64,000 nt of DNA from Salvator merianae (GCA_003586115.2 QVOM02000126.1:10469036-10533035), one strand, 5' to 3'. Shown: positions 53,791 through 64,000, numbered from the stretch's first letter. The notes: generated by a model not told the origin, from the sequence alone. Translations and numbers: made by a program.

Positions 53791-54080
53791 CCTTGATCCT
53801 CAAATTCCGCCCATCCTTCCCACCAGCAGCATCTTCAGAAATCAATGCTGGGCTGAACTGAGGGTGAACAGGACCTTTCATAGAACAGAGAACTTCAGCA
53901 GGTGTTGCCTATGTCAAAAGCTATGCTTGTGGATATTCCCTCTTCTATACAACTATTAAAGGAACAGGAGCCCGCCTCCCTCTTTTTTTTTTCTCCTTTC
54001 TCTTCACCCCCTCTGCTGAACCTGACCTCTCAAGATGCAGGGGGGAAATGTAGCCCCTCCATACAACACAAGACAGTAAA

Positions 54081-54301
54081 GGCCCATTTACACCTGAGTT
54101 TTAATCCAGCTTCAGTCCCCTTTCAGCGTGAGAGAACACATCGGTAAAGTGACCAGTCATTTTCCTTCTACATTATTTAACCCGAAGGTGGATTTTCTGA
54201 GTCTGGTGATGCCAAAAGAAAACAGCTGGTCATTGCGCTGATGTCTTTTCTCACTCTGAAAGTGGACTGAAGCTGGATTATAATTTAGGTGTAAATGGGC
54301 C
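54081..54301. mobile_element. 220-bp MITE ('ACACCTAAGTTTTAATCC' family), cleanest copy
   Basis: Left end GGCCCATTTACACCTGAG, right end AATTTAGGTGTAAATGGGCC. The outer 14-16 bp are near-perfect inverted repeats. The same 'agtggactgaagctggatta' word occurs in 53750 and 4370. Confidence 0.8.
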
Positions 54302-55950
54302 ATAAAACAGAGTGCTTAGCTTTGATTGTGAGGGGTGTTCACATTTTAGAGGGCCCCAACTGCCATATAAAAAGTTCCTGAAAAGTTTTATTTTTGTAGG
54401 GTGATCGCAACATCTTTGAATATCAGGTGGAACGTTTTTCACTCAGTCTCTATATGGCTTTGTCCTTGCAGGGAGGTTGTTTCCCTTAGAGAAGCATTCA
54501 ACAATAAGATCGTCTCCCTATTGTCTTACAGAGGATCAGGCCTTAGCTTGGAACCAACTTTGTTCTGAAAAACTTCCCATGATCCTCAGCATTTAGGCAC
54601 TTTGGCTAAAGACGCCCGTAGGCTACAGATCATAGAATTTTGCAGCAAATTCCCTTCTGTAACTCTGTCATATCTATGCACATTCATGTACCTTTTCGTT
54701 CTTCTCTTCTCAAAAAGGAACATGCCACAGGCTATACTTTCAGCTTCCCTCCAATTTTCACTGACCTCAGAGACTCTGAGAAATGCACTCTCTTACCTCA
54801 GAATCCTAGGCTGGCTGATCTAATAATTGACTAGTGGACCTGTTTAAATCACAGAATTAGTGACCTTGAAGGTATCTTAAAAGGTCATCCAGTCCACCTC
54901 CAACGCAGCCCAGAAGATCAGTGTTTATCCATCATCTGCATTTCTGGGATACTATAACAGGTAGATGTTATCAGCAAATATATACCATGTCGGGTGATGA
55001 GTATCATTGTTAACTTCAGTTGAATTCCTCACTATGGACTAGAAACCTAGATATGGACTCAGATCCACTTCTACTTTTGAGTCTACTCCTTCCTTCTCTG
55101 TTTTTTTTTTTTTTCCTTTTTTTTTAACTCTGTCCTATGTACTGTTTTTCAAGAAGTAAATTTTGGCTTATGCTTATGCATAGACATCTCACTACAGAAA
55201 CTGATACCGGATAAGGATGCAGAAAAACTATGCCTCCTACTGCCACCCCCCTGGGTTGCTTCCTGACTGTTGCTATTTCACTTCTGAGCTACGCTTCAGA
55301 ATGCACTAGCACTGTAGACGGCATATTCTCCCGTCCGCTTCAGTAAAGCTGTAAAGAGGACTTAGAAACAACCAACAAAAAGCAGACCAGGTGTGAATGG
55401 TTTTGGTAAAGTTCACGTGATTGTGGATACGGGTACTGTGCATTTACAGTCAGACAAAAGGGCGTGAACTCAAGTGGCAGGTGACTTCGGCCAGGGAATC
55501 CTGAACCATGTAGGGCAAGAGGAGCTGAAGAATAGCCTGGCAAGCTTTAAGCCACTCTGCTGGAAATGTACACCACCATTCCACTGCTATCAGAGCAGGC
55601 AATTCCCAGATCAGCACTGCCATCACTGTTTCAAAAGAAATCTTAGGGGAAAATAATGGTCGCTCATCTTGAGAGCCCATACTTTGCATGTCAAGGCATG
55701 AAGTATTTGGGGAGCGGGAAGCAACTCTATAAAATGCCCTGACGAACCTCTGCCAGTCAGTGTCCAGAGGCAACACTGAGCTGCCAGTCAGAGTCTGGTA
55801 CAAACTGCTTTAGTTGACAAGGGCGGGGGAATCTCAGAAACCTCCGCGTTGTCTAGGCTGCATAGCTCCATCCCAAACCCTTCTCAGAGGGTTAAAGGAA
55901 AGGCAGACTGAGAGGAAGCCATCCTGAAGTTGCAAAGAAGATACCTCCCA
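54302..55950. other. Mostly unrecognised intergenic sequence
   Basis: Includes a short 'cttcccatgatcctcag' old-repeat word near 54574 and T-runs near 55102-55125. No supported gene. Confidence 0.4.
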
Positions 55951-55952
55951 TC

Positions 55953-57710
55953 TTTAATTAGGTGTCTTGTCTACAAAATATATCTACGTATTTCTTTAGA
56001 AGGCAAAAAGGAAGTGCATTCTTAGGTGTTCTGTAGACTGGTGGGAAACTACTGTATTCCAAGCATCACAAATTTAGGGGAACACTGCCTGACATTTAGA
56101 AACTGGTCCAGGCACGTGGTTTCATCACTTGATGCCCAGAGTCACTTAAGTGGTGATCTGAATATGGGAAGCACCACTGACAGCTTCATATAACCTCAAA
56201 TATTGTGCCCACGGAGACAGTTTGGACATTTTTTTTCCAGTTGTGAGTGTGGGATAAGACTCGAGGGCACTCACTTATTTGAAGAGGGATGATGCCATGT
56301 TGAAACTGGACCATCCTCTATTGGAAAATGCTTCAATCTGGATTCCTGAATGGAACCACCAAAACAGCCCCCTCCAATGATTCTGTGAGCTGATTGTTTG
56401 GATCTTAGGGATAAAAGTAGGCCTTTTTATATAGTCTGTGACTTTATAAAGGCTTTTTTTTTAAAAAAAGTATCTATGGAGGGGCCTAGATTTGAACGCT
56501 AGTGCAGCAGAGTGGGGTTAATCCTTAGCCCCCTACCATGCTTCCTGTCAGAATTCAGCAAAATGAAACAAACCCACCCCCGCAAAAAAAGGTGGATTGC
56601 CTTTAACAACAGGAAGGGATTCCCCGTTGGCATTCACACTGCAGCTGGTTTTCTCCTGCAGTGAACACTGTAAGGCGCCCTAGTCAGAAAGCCATATTAG
56701 ATGCTACTTTGGAAATTGTTTCCCAGTTTCCCCACCGTCCCCGTCCCCCCCTGAAATGTAGTTGCATGAGGTTGCCAGTATGAGCAGAGGAATGGCAGGG
56801 AGTGAGAGGGGAGGCTTAAAACCATAATATGCAGGCAGGTATGGGGCGTGGTGTTCTCATGGCGGGAGGAAAATGGGCTGCCGAGACCCCGTACATTTTC
56901 AGGGAATCAAAGGGACTGCTGGAAAAGAAAGAAAAGCAGAAAACTGGCCGGGCAGGCAGGGGTTAAACAGCTCTTCTCCTTAAGCACCCCCCCCCCCCGT
57001 TTCCAAAGGTAGCTGAGAAGGAGCTTTGCAGTTAAAAAGGAAGATGTTTTTGCCTGTCTCCCCTGCAAATTGCAAGCTTGGTCTTCAGTGTATTGTAATG
57101 TACATCTTACCGTATTGTATTCTGCGCAGACAGTACTCTGCCAATGAGGTTGTCTGCTTCAGGCGAGCATTTCATTAATTAAACAGAACAGCTAATTTTA
57201 GATACTCCTGAACTCCGGTTCAGGTAACTGCAGTCTTTTCCAATGTAGCTCCGCTCCGAGGGAGCCAGGCAGACCTTATCAGAGTCTCTAACCGGAATGG
57301 TAACAAGGTGATTGCGATAAGCTGAAAGGAAACCCCAAACCTAAGGACTAGTGTTGTAATTCACCCTGGCCCCACCGCCCATTTTGCCTTCGAAAGATGT
57401 GAAGTGCCAGAAAATGACGCTGCGCTACACGATATTTATCGTGGGGGAAAAGAAAAAAGGGGAAAAAAAAAAAAAGAACAGTTGTGCCTTACACTGAGGC
57501 CGCGGCATGCTGTTAACGAGGGGCTCTGCGATCTCCCGAGGAGCCATTTGGGTAAACCCCACTGCCACATGAATGCCCAACACGGCTGGCAGCCATGTTT
57601 CAGCAGAAACGCTTCCACCTGGCACACCTCCCTTGCAAAAAGGAAGAAAACTAAAGGAGAGGGAGAGCAAATCACGGGAGAGCTCGACACGGCGGGCGCG
57701 GCAGGGTGAC
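55953..57710 (-). other. ARMH4: Likely ARMH4 3' UTR and downstream region
   Basis: Lies directly after the ARMH4 stop codon and is low in recognisable transposons, as expected of a 3' UTR. I saw no AATAAA on the minus strand from 57710 down to here; the nearest variant is ATTAAA at 55953-55958. The true transcript end is unknown. C- and T-runs occur at 56990 and 56455, and a 13-A run near 57461. Confidence 0.35.
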
Positions 57711-57782
57711 TCAAAACTCATCTTCGGAGCTGTCCGCCAAAAGCATCACTTGGTCCTGCATGCTGTTAAACTCCCTCTGCTG
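57711..57782 (-). CDS. ARMH4: ARMH4 terminal coding exon
   Basis: On the minus strand it encodes (Q)QREFNSMQDQVMLLADSS then EDEF and a TGA stop (57711-57713). This is the acidic cytoplasmic C-terminus of ARMH4 (C14orf37), a single-pass membrane protein, as I know the family; it joins in phase 0 to the basic tail ending the exon at 60899. The acceptor is preceded by a C-rich pyrimidine tract and CAGCAGCAG (57777-57785), so use of the first, second or third AG would give two, one or no extra Gln. I chose the first AG; the family has one Gln here as far as I recall. A (GACA)n repeat lies 34 bases upstream in the intron. Confidence 0.85.
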   Translation of the reverse strand, partial: QQREFNSMQDQVMLLADSSEDEF

Positions 57783-57785
57783 CTG
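57777..57785 (-). promoter_or_regulatory. ARMH4: Tandem CAGCAGCAG 3' splice acceptor
   Basis: On the minus strand the intron ends ...CCACCC then three CAGs, giving three adjacent possible acceptors (NAGNAG type). All keep the frame. Confidence 0.75.
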
Positions 57786-57811
57786 GGTGGGGTGGGGTGG
57801 GGGCGAGAGAA

Positions 57812-57816
<5 letters not shown>

Positions 57817-57843
<27 letters not shown>
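57817..57843. repeat. (GACA)n microsatellite in the ARMH4 last intron
   Basis: Nearly seven GACA units, read as CTGT/TCTG on the transcribed strand, followed by a TCTCTTTCTCTC tract leading to the acceptor. Confidence 0.95.
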
Positions 57844-58058
57844 GAGTGAGGAGAAAAAAATTAGATTCAAGAAATACAGTCTAATTTCTTTTGTTGGCTT
57901 TCTAGCCCACCTCCCAAGAAGTCTAGCAGCACAGTCAGACACGGCATTTAATGTGTTTGCAGGCTATCTTCAGTTCTGACTGTCTCGACAACATATTACC
58001 TTTCTGTTCTTTTTCTGGACTAAATTGCCCAAATTAGGACGATTTTGCATTCAGATTA

Positions 58059-59438
58059 AGGGCGTTCTCAGCCCGTTTCAAATCGTTAGCCTGTTTTCTT
58101 TCACAAAGTGAGAATACACAAGTAGACTATTTAGGGAGGGAACTGTACGTTTTGGGTGTGCAGAGGGAGGTTTTCCTATTTCCCCCCATCCAATGACAGA
58201 CTTTGTGGTGGATGTTGTACTCAGGAGGGGGCGAGAAAGTCTCTACTGTGGTGGGAAGAGAGCACAACACTTGGAATATATTTTCTGATTTCCGCCACGT
58301 TGTCCCATTTCATGCCTTCAAACTGTTTGATTTTTTAATAAAAGAGAAGACACGGTGAAAATTATGTTTTGTCTGCCTTGGGCAACATCCTGATCCACAG
58401 CTGGCTGGGCACCACAGTCCACTCTAAAAATGAATGCCCCCTTTCTCTCCTGTCCTTGCAAGGAGAAGGAAATGTATCCTTCATTTTCCTTTCTCTCCTC
58501 TCCCTGTAAGGAGAAGGACAATGTAGCCTCCATTTTCCTTTCTCTCCCACCCCTGCAAGGAGGACACAATGTTTCCTCCCTTTTCCTCTGGCAATGCACA
58601 AGGGAAACAAGATTTTCTTTCATTAAAGAGGACTTTTGCGCAAAACGGGCACTGTGCTTCAGTGACTCTAGGGCAAACAATACAATACAGCCTATCAATC
58701 TTCTTCGAGGATTCCAAGGGGTAGGGGTACATGCTGATTGTTGTATGCCTCGGCTATGCCTGTTTGGGGGTACAGTTCCCTTACTCCAACAGTGACCCAC
58801 GTCACCATCAACTTTTCCATCTGCGCTATACAACTTCATTGTGGGACACATGCCACTATGGATATCTGGGGGAGAGGTGAGGCAGAGTCCATTTACGGAC
58901 CAATAACTTCACTATCATGACTATTGATCCCACATATGTTCCTCCCTTTTCACTGAGCTCTCTCCTATTGCACACTGCTTTGAAATTGCACATTTGTGCA
59001 AAACTGCAATTACAAAGGAGAGAAAATTGAGAACAGGCCTTCAAGAAGCTTTGCTGTCTGGTAGATGTGAAACTGAAGTTGTGCTTTGGTGGATACAGGC
59101 TGGAGGGGGAGAAGGAACAAATACCAAGGGATTCATGTTCTGATGCAGCAGCAGGGAAATACGGAGAGTGGAGTTTGACCTTCCCACCCCTGTGAAGTCA
59201 AAATTTGAATGCTGGGACTGCATCCAATCACTGACCACACAGGGAGGGGAATTGGGTGAGGTGTGGAGAGAGCAAGGTACAGTTTCCCAATGCCACGCAT
59301 GGGGAAAATGAGGAATAAGAACGAGTAAATCTGAACTGAATCTGTGTTGTAATGAAAATGTGGAAATGACTGGAACACGTACTTAATCCTTGCCCCCCGC
59401 AAAATATGGACTACCCCTAGGATGTCTGAACATGCCCT
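58059..59438 (+). mobile_element. 1.4-kb interspersed DNA element, plus copy in ARMH4 intron
   Basis: Terminal inverted repeats AGGGCGTTCTCAGCC (left) and the complement of AGGGCATGTTCAGAC (right). Colinear with the minus copy 35383-36790 and with the fragment 20603-20790. Inside, 'cctttctctcc(t/c)..cc(c)tg(c/t)aaggag' occurs three times (58441-58562, period about 57). No intact transposase frame; no clean TSD seen. Confidence 0.82.
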
Positions 59439-59584
59439 AGGAGACTAGTATCTTTCCCTTCTAAAGCTAGTGGTTGAGATTAGGGTGCATTAGTGGAAAT
59501 TCTAGTAATACAAGGAGGTAAGCATGGCTTCCTTAGGTAGCTCCTTGCCCTTAGGACAGCTACCAAATTAGTTAATTTGCTTCT

Positions 59585-60645
59585 GAATGCAGACTAGATT
59601 AACTTGATAACCTCCAGACTGGACTAGTGTAATTTACTCTTCGTGGAGCTACCCTTGAAAATGGTCCAAAAGCTGGAACTAGTGTACATCACATTGGTCC
59701 TGAAAGATCTGCACTGGTTGCCTATTCATAGAATCATAGAGTCGGAAGGGACCTCCAGGGTCATCGAGTCCAACCCCCTGCTCAATGCAGGATCCACTAA
59801 AGCATCCCAGACAGATGTCTGTCCAGCCTCTCCCTGAAGACCTCCAGCAAAGGAGAGTTCACCACCTCCTGTATAAAATCACAGAATCATAGAGTTGGAA
59901 GGGACCTCCAGGGTCATCCTGCCCAACCCTCTGCTCAAGACAGGATCCACTAAAGCATCCCAGACAGATGTCTGTCCAGCTTCTCCTTGAAGACCTCCAG
60001 CGAAGGAGAGCTCACCACCTCCTGTGGCAACCTGTTCCATTGACTGATCGCCCTTACTGTCAAAAAGCTTCTAATATCTAGCCTATATCTACTCCCTTGA
60101 AGTTTCATCCCGTGGTTTCTAGTCCTTTCTCCTTGTGTAAGTGAGAATAGGACCGATCCCTCTACACTATTCATCACTGAGCCCAATTCAAGGTGTTGAT
60201 GCTAACATACATAAAGACCTTGGCTCCCAGTTATCTGAAAAAGCTCCTTCTCCTGTCCAAGATCTGTCCAAGTACTGAGATCCCAAGGAGAGGACCTTCT
60301 TGAAGTTCTTCCACTCTCAGAGCTGCAAGAGGCAGTGACATGCAACAGACCCTTTTCTGTGGTGGCCCCCAGAGTCTGGAACACCCTCCCTCTGGAGGCT
60401 TCACCAGGTGTCTACATTATATGGTTTTTCAGCACCTGGTTAAAACATACCCCTTCACCCAGGCCTTTGATGTTTAGCTTCCTCTGAGTATTGTCCTGCC
60501 AGGGAGGGAGGGAAGGAGGGTGGGCAAGTAATATTTTAATTATGTTTTACACTGTTTTATGGTTTTTATTTTTTTACTGTTGTGACCTGCCCTGGGACCT
60601 TCTGGTGAAGGGCAGGATACAAATTTTTAAATAAATAAAGATGGC
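59585..60645 (+). mobile_element. L2 LINE 3' end in ARMH4 intron, split by CR1s
   Basis: L2 ORF2 text 'aaagatctgcactggttgcc' stops at 59721. It resumes at 60175 with 'cactgagcccaattcaaggt', then 'agagtctggaacaccctccc', and a 3' UTR ending 'gtgacctgccctgggacctt' and AAATAAATAAAG. Frames are degraded. Confidence 0.85.
59730..60166 (-). mobile_element. Two CR1 3' ends head-to-tail within one TSD
   Basis: Left copy about 59730-59872, right copy about 59873-60166, both minus strand with the reversed ATTCTATG-type tail ('aatcatagagttgg'/'agtcgg'). The pair as a whole is flanked by one perfect 8-bp duplication CTATTCAT (59722-59729 and 60167-60174). The frame 59950-60186 is the ORF2 C-terminus. Confidence 0.9.
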
Positions 60646-60898
60646 AAGAGGCGACGCAGGATATAAACAAGATTCCACAATTGCCCCTTGCCAGGTCCAG
60701 TTTGTGGATGTTGCAGCATTTACCTTTACTTTGTCTTGTCACTTCTCAATTCCCAAACACCACGATGTGTAACTCTAACTCTACAGCCCCAGCCCCAGAA
60801 GAAGCCCAAAACTAGCACCTCCTGTTTATCAGAACAAGGCAGAATTTCCCGAAAGCCCAAAACGTCCCAAGAGGAAGACTAACCAATGGGGCACTGAC
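60646..60898 (-). other. ARMH4 intron, 5' part
   Basis: Non-repeat intronic sequence next to the donor AAG/GTCAGT at 60893-60898. Confidence 0.6.
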
Positions 60899-61033
60899 CT
60901 TTCGTTTGTGTCTCTTGAAGCCATTTCTGCGTCGACGGTTCATAATCTTTATGCTGTACAGGGCGCCCAGAATGAAAAGGGCCCCAGTGATGCCAACCCC
61001 CACTGGCACCAGCATCCCAGACATATAACCTGC
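60899..61033 (-). CDS. ARMH4: ARMH4 transmembrane exon
   Basis: A 135-bp internal exon (45 codons, phase 0 on both sides) on the minus strand, bounded by a good acceptor (pyrimidine tract, then TTGCAG, 61034-61039) and donor (AAG/GTCAGT). It encodes a short extracellular lead 'AGYMSG', a roughly 22-residue membrane span 'LVPVGVGITGALFILGALYS', and the stop-transfer basic run 'MNRRRRNGFKRHKRK'. The basic tail on the C-terminal side gives type I topology. This fits ARMH4 (C14orf37), a type I membrane protein reported to act in signalling at the cell surface; the following exon at 57711 completes the family C-terminus. The mucin-like ectodomain exons are upstream and not seen. Confidence 0.88.
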
Positions 61034-61371
61034 CTGCAAGCATGGAAGGAAGAGAGAGAAAAAGAGGCAAGTAGAAAATATAACATGTAACTTCACAGAG
61101 AAATGGTCACCACTTTTCTGAGCTGCTCAGTTGGACACCGCTCTGCGACCAAACAGTTTTTATCTGTCATCTCTTTTGAATATTCAGCTGATTAAGTACT
61201 TTCCACACCTGCATATTCCAGATGGAGTATCGCCTACTATGTAGCCACATGTTGTACTTAGCACCTGTCTGCTTTTATATGTGCATCTGCTGCTTATCTG
61301 TTGTTTCTATTTGATGGTTATGTTTGTCTGCTGATGATTACTTCTTCGTTTATTTCAAATGTTTAAATAAA

Positions 61372-61373
<2 letters not shown>
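61034..61373 (-). other. ARMH4 upstream intron, unrecognised
   Basis: Intron sequence before the transmembrane exon. No other exon recognised up to 64000. Confidence 0.5.

Positions 61374-61416
<43 letters not shown>
61374..61416. repeat. (TAA)n microsatellite
   Basis: About fourteen TAA units. The preceding 'aaatgtttaaataaaatataa' suggests the tail of an old LINE or SINE. Confidence 0.95.
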
Positions 61417-61419
<3 letters not shown>

Positions 61420-61749
61420 GAAATGTTTAAAAAACTTCATCACATGCTTTGTGGACATCCAAACGAAAAAGAAAAAGAGGCAGTATAGGAATACTACATA
61501 GTGTCCCTGCTCAGATCTGATATTGCACCACTGCTTTAATGTATGTGCATAAATAGAGAGTCGTATGCTCACGAATGCAAACTTAAAACATTTCCAGTGG
61601 CCTAACTGCAATCCCTGACAAGCTGATGCCTATAGAAAATGCCCTCCAGAAGGATTATAGCAAGGAAGTTATGACAAGGCTTTCAATTTCATCCTCACAC
61701 TTTCAATTCTGAGCCGTTTTCCAAGGGCTCTTCACTTCCCCAGAAATAC

Positions 61750-61991
61750 ATTAAGCTCAGGATGAGAGCTTTGTCTGTGGTGGCCCCCAAGCTGTGAAGC
61801 CACACCCTTGCAGAAATTCACTAGGCAACAACAGTGAACAGTACTCACTGAATGATCAAGTTGCAATTGTTTAAACTGGCATTAGACCGTCAGGATATTT
61901 TACATGCATTTTAATCTACTATTTTAGGGGTTTTTTTCTTTTTGTTAGCTGCCCTGAGACTGTGGTATAGGGTGGGGTATAAAATAAACAA
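61750..61991 (+). mobile_element. L2-like LINE 3' end
   Basis: 'gtctgtggtggcccccaagc' (decayed LWN region) is followed by a 3' UTR 'gttagctgccctgagactgt' and GGTATAAAATAAAC, as in the L2 ends at 40680-40740 and 60580-60640. Confidence 0.65.
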
Positions 61992-62071
61992 GAGGAAGGG
62001 CCTTCTTACCTGTGGCTCCTTGGTTATGGAATGCTCTTTTCAAGGACCCACAGGTGAGAAGGCCCTTCCTC
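61992..62071. repeat. 24-bp inverted repeat (hairpin) next to an L2 tail
   Basis: GAGGAAGGGCCTTCTTACC (61992-62010, stem to 62015) pairs with GGTGAGAAGGCCCTTCCTC (62053-62071, stem from 62048), 23 of 24 positions, with a 32-base loop. Followed at 62125-62180 by a CTACTGCTAC-rich stretch. Confidence 0.8.
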
Positions 62072-62520
62072 ATATGGCCTGGGTACCAGTTCACCACCCA
62101 TCTCTTCCTCCAGGCAAATGTAGTACTGTTACTACTGCTACGGCTGCTACTACAACTATTACTGCTGCTACTATATACTATCATATGCTGGAAGGGGCAG
62201 TGAATCCAAGTCAGCTTCTGTCCCCTTCCTCTGAATCAGTATGGATGAAAAATTATGCAGTTTGTGGACAGCAGAGCTGTTTCATATTCCATTTGTTTTT
62301 AATCCCTGAAGCTAAACCATAAATATGTGGGAATTCTTCTCTTAGCGAGGAGTATTCTAAAACTGCACTACATCATCCTATTCGCCAAACTGCATTCAAA
62401 AAATACATCTACATTTTCACTAGACTGAGGTACAAAGTTACTCCATCCATATTGATGAGGGTTAAGTGAAAAGAGATATAAGCATTGCCACTCAACAATG
62501 TGATAATAAATTGCATTCCA

Positions 62521-62981
62521 GGTCACGTTCGCACCTTACCCAAAGTGAGCAATCAGATACGCCTGGGTAAGTCACCCGCACGGCCCCGCCGCCACAGCAT
62601 CCAGGAGCATCTACAGCTGCTTCTGGACGCTACTAACTGTGGACAACAAAATCACTGCCCACAGCTTGACTGGGAGCAGCTGGACTGCTCCCGGTCAGCA
62701 GCGTTCGCACTCTCTTTCAGGTGCAAATGCAACGAGTGGGCAGCGTGGCGTGGCTGTGACTGCAGCTGCACAGTCGTGTCCTGATCGCCATGACAACAGT
62801 CAGATGTTGCCACGGCTGCTGTCATGGCAGTCAGGCTGGCCATCCACACTGCGAGTGCTGGAGACCCAGTACGGGGCTGTTCCAGCTCTTGCAGTACGGA
62901 TGGCCTGCTGGGCCATGGGGTCTTGCGCAGCCTCGAATGCTATTATTATACCTTCTAGGTTGTAAAGTGCGAACAGGCTCC
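62521..62981. mobile_element. MITE, GGGCCTGTTCGCACTT family, uninterrupted copy
   Basis: Left end GGTCACGTTCGCACCTT, right end AAAGTGCGAACAGGCTCC. The inner fold-back 'actgggagcagctggactgc' and the 'gatcgccatgacaacagtca' region are shared with 17800-17940. Serves as the uninterrupted reference for 17684-18659. Confidence 0.75.
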
Positions 62982-63174
62982 CAACCTTGATGGCATCTAA
63001 CTACATGTTTACTAAGAGCGTTAAGGATTCATTAGACCTTACATTAGATATAGCATTAGTGCAGCCAGTTGGATCTATGACCATAAACCAAATAAAATAA
63101 CTATTTAGCGCAGTATCCCACACCTCGCAGGTTTATCCAGCAACTAGGCACTAATGCTCCACTTTAGAGATCTG

Positions 63175-63380
63175 GTTCACAGGGTGCATCTGCATGTAGA
63201 AAAAAATAGGCAACTCAAAAGCAGTTTGGCGAAGATAGCTGTCACATGATCACATTGCCATCCCACCTCTGATCTACAAAACCAGAATGTGCATTTTCTG
63301 GCAGTTTAGAGGTACGTGAAGCTATCAGCTCAAAGTCACTTCTGGGCCACTTTTTAACGCTTGTAGAAGTAACCCCTTCC
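63175..63380. mobile_element. Possible diverged relative of the MITE at 10506
   Basis: 'gggtgcatctgcatgtagaa' and 'caactcaaaagcagttt' resemble 10511-10555, but the right terminus is not clear. Confidence 0.3.
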
Positions 63381-63411
63381 TCTGTAGACCTCTTCTTTTC
63401 TTTTCTTTAAG

Positions 63412-63534
63412 TCCCTTTCCACACAGTGGTTTATTCCAGGATGTATCTCAGAATAGGGGCCTGTTGTCCCCATGTGGACAGCAGGTCTCTGTTCAAAGTT
63501 ACATCCCAGAATAAGGCCCAGTGCAGAAAGAGCC
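63412..63534. mobile_element. Fold-back MITE (CCTTTCTGCACT family), second copy
   Basis: Left arm GTCCCTTTCCACACAGTGG, right arm CAGTGCAGAAAGAGCC. 'ttattccaggatgtatctca' pairs with 'acatcccagaataa'. Shorter than the copy at 21716-21895. Confidence 0.7.
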
Positions 63535-64000
63535 TAAGTTTGTCAAAGACAGCCAAGACAGAAGCTATCACCGCAACCTTTGGCTGAAAATGCCATAAAC
63601 GAATGGAGAAATTCTCTCCCCTGACTCTCCTTCGAGTTTAATCATTTAATTACAGGCTCTTGGGGTCCTGAAAGGAAAAAAAAAACATCTCTCAATCTGA
63701 TATTTTCAAACCTACAGTGTTCTCTTCTGTTGACTTCTTTCTAAACTAAAGAGCCAAACTCATGTGTACCAATAATGCTACCTTCCAAAAGTTTTTGAAG
63801 TATGGCTCCCAATAACCCAAATTGCTTCAGGCTCTGGAATCTAGAGACCAATACATCCGCACTCATGGTTTTTAATATCTGTTCTTATTGCACATTCTAT
63901 TATTTTAACGTATCGATGTCGTTCATTTTAATGCTGAACATGGCACTAAAAGCTGTAATACATGGAAAATATATATTAAATGTTTTGACTAAATAATGCA
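63535..64000. other. No recognised feature
   Basis: AT-rich sequence with a 10-A run near 63679. The open frame 63802-63996 has no domain. Confidence 0.4.

Noticed and set aside
57404..57709. Lys-rich 101-aa frame near ARMH4
   Set aside because: Antisense to the ARMH4 3' UTR and driven by an A-run; no domain.
60812..60898. C-terminal 29 residues of the 94-aa frame over the ARMH4 exon
   Set aside because: They lie after a good donor site (AAG/GTCAGT), so they are intron. The real continuation is at 57711-57782.

Overview
This window looks like intergenic and intronic DNA from a vertebrate nuclear genome, most likely a squamate reptile and in any case a sauropsid. The reasons are: abundant CR1 LINE 3' ends of two subfamilies (8-bp tails related to ATTCTATG and TTCTTATG); L2, R4/Dong-like and L1-like LINE remnants; tRNA-derived SINEs; many short non-autonomous DNA transposons with 8-bp hAT-type target-site duplications (TSDs); and many simple repeats. 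There are no bacterial-type operons, no CRISPR array and no rRNA genes. One assembly gap of N lies at 12118-12391.

Only one host gene is recognised with confidence. On the minus strand, a 135-bp transmembrane exon (60899-61033) and the terminal coding exon (57711-57782) match the C-terminus of ARMH4 (C14orf37), a single-pass membrane protein. The roughly 3.1-kb intron between them has been invaded by a 1.4-kb DNA transposon and by an L2 that itself carries two CR1 copies. Upstream exons are not seen and probably lie beyond 64000. A second possible exon (48321-48488, plus strand) is open and has splice-like borders, but I cannot identify it.

Layout. 1-12 kb: CR1 fragments, a tRNA-SINE with a perfect 9-bp TSD, three fold-back hAT MITEs, and several MITEs nested inside one another. 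13-25 kb: a solo LTR, a 1.7-kb CR1 reverse-transcriptase pseudogene inside a tandem duplication, more nested MITE/CR1 insertions, and a possible conserved non-coding element at 22140-22450. 26.0-29.2 kb: a 30-bp minisatellite of about 105 units, 94 consecutive ones identical, open in all six frames. 30.5-50 kb: long head-to-tail arrays of CR1 3' ends, an L2 ORF2 fragment, a second solo LTR, and an R4-like LINE region rich in trinucleotide repeats. 50-57 kb: ancient repeats and more MITEs. 57.7-61 kb: the ARMH4 3' end. 61-64 kb: L2 and MITE remnants.

I did not find a convincing undescribed biological system. The most notable structures are the ultra-homogeneous minisatellite, the repeated head-to-tail arrays of CR1 tails, the six-copy fold-back hAT family, and the microsatellite next to a tandem splice acceptor in ARMH4. 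Transposon families are assigned from structure and remembered family features. Exact names need a repeat-library search.
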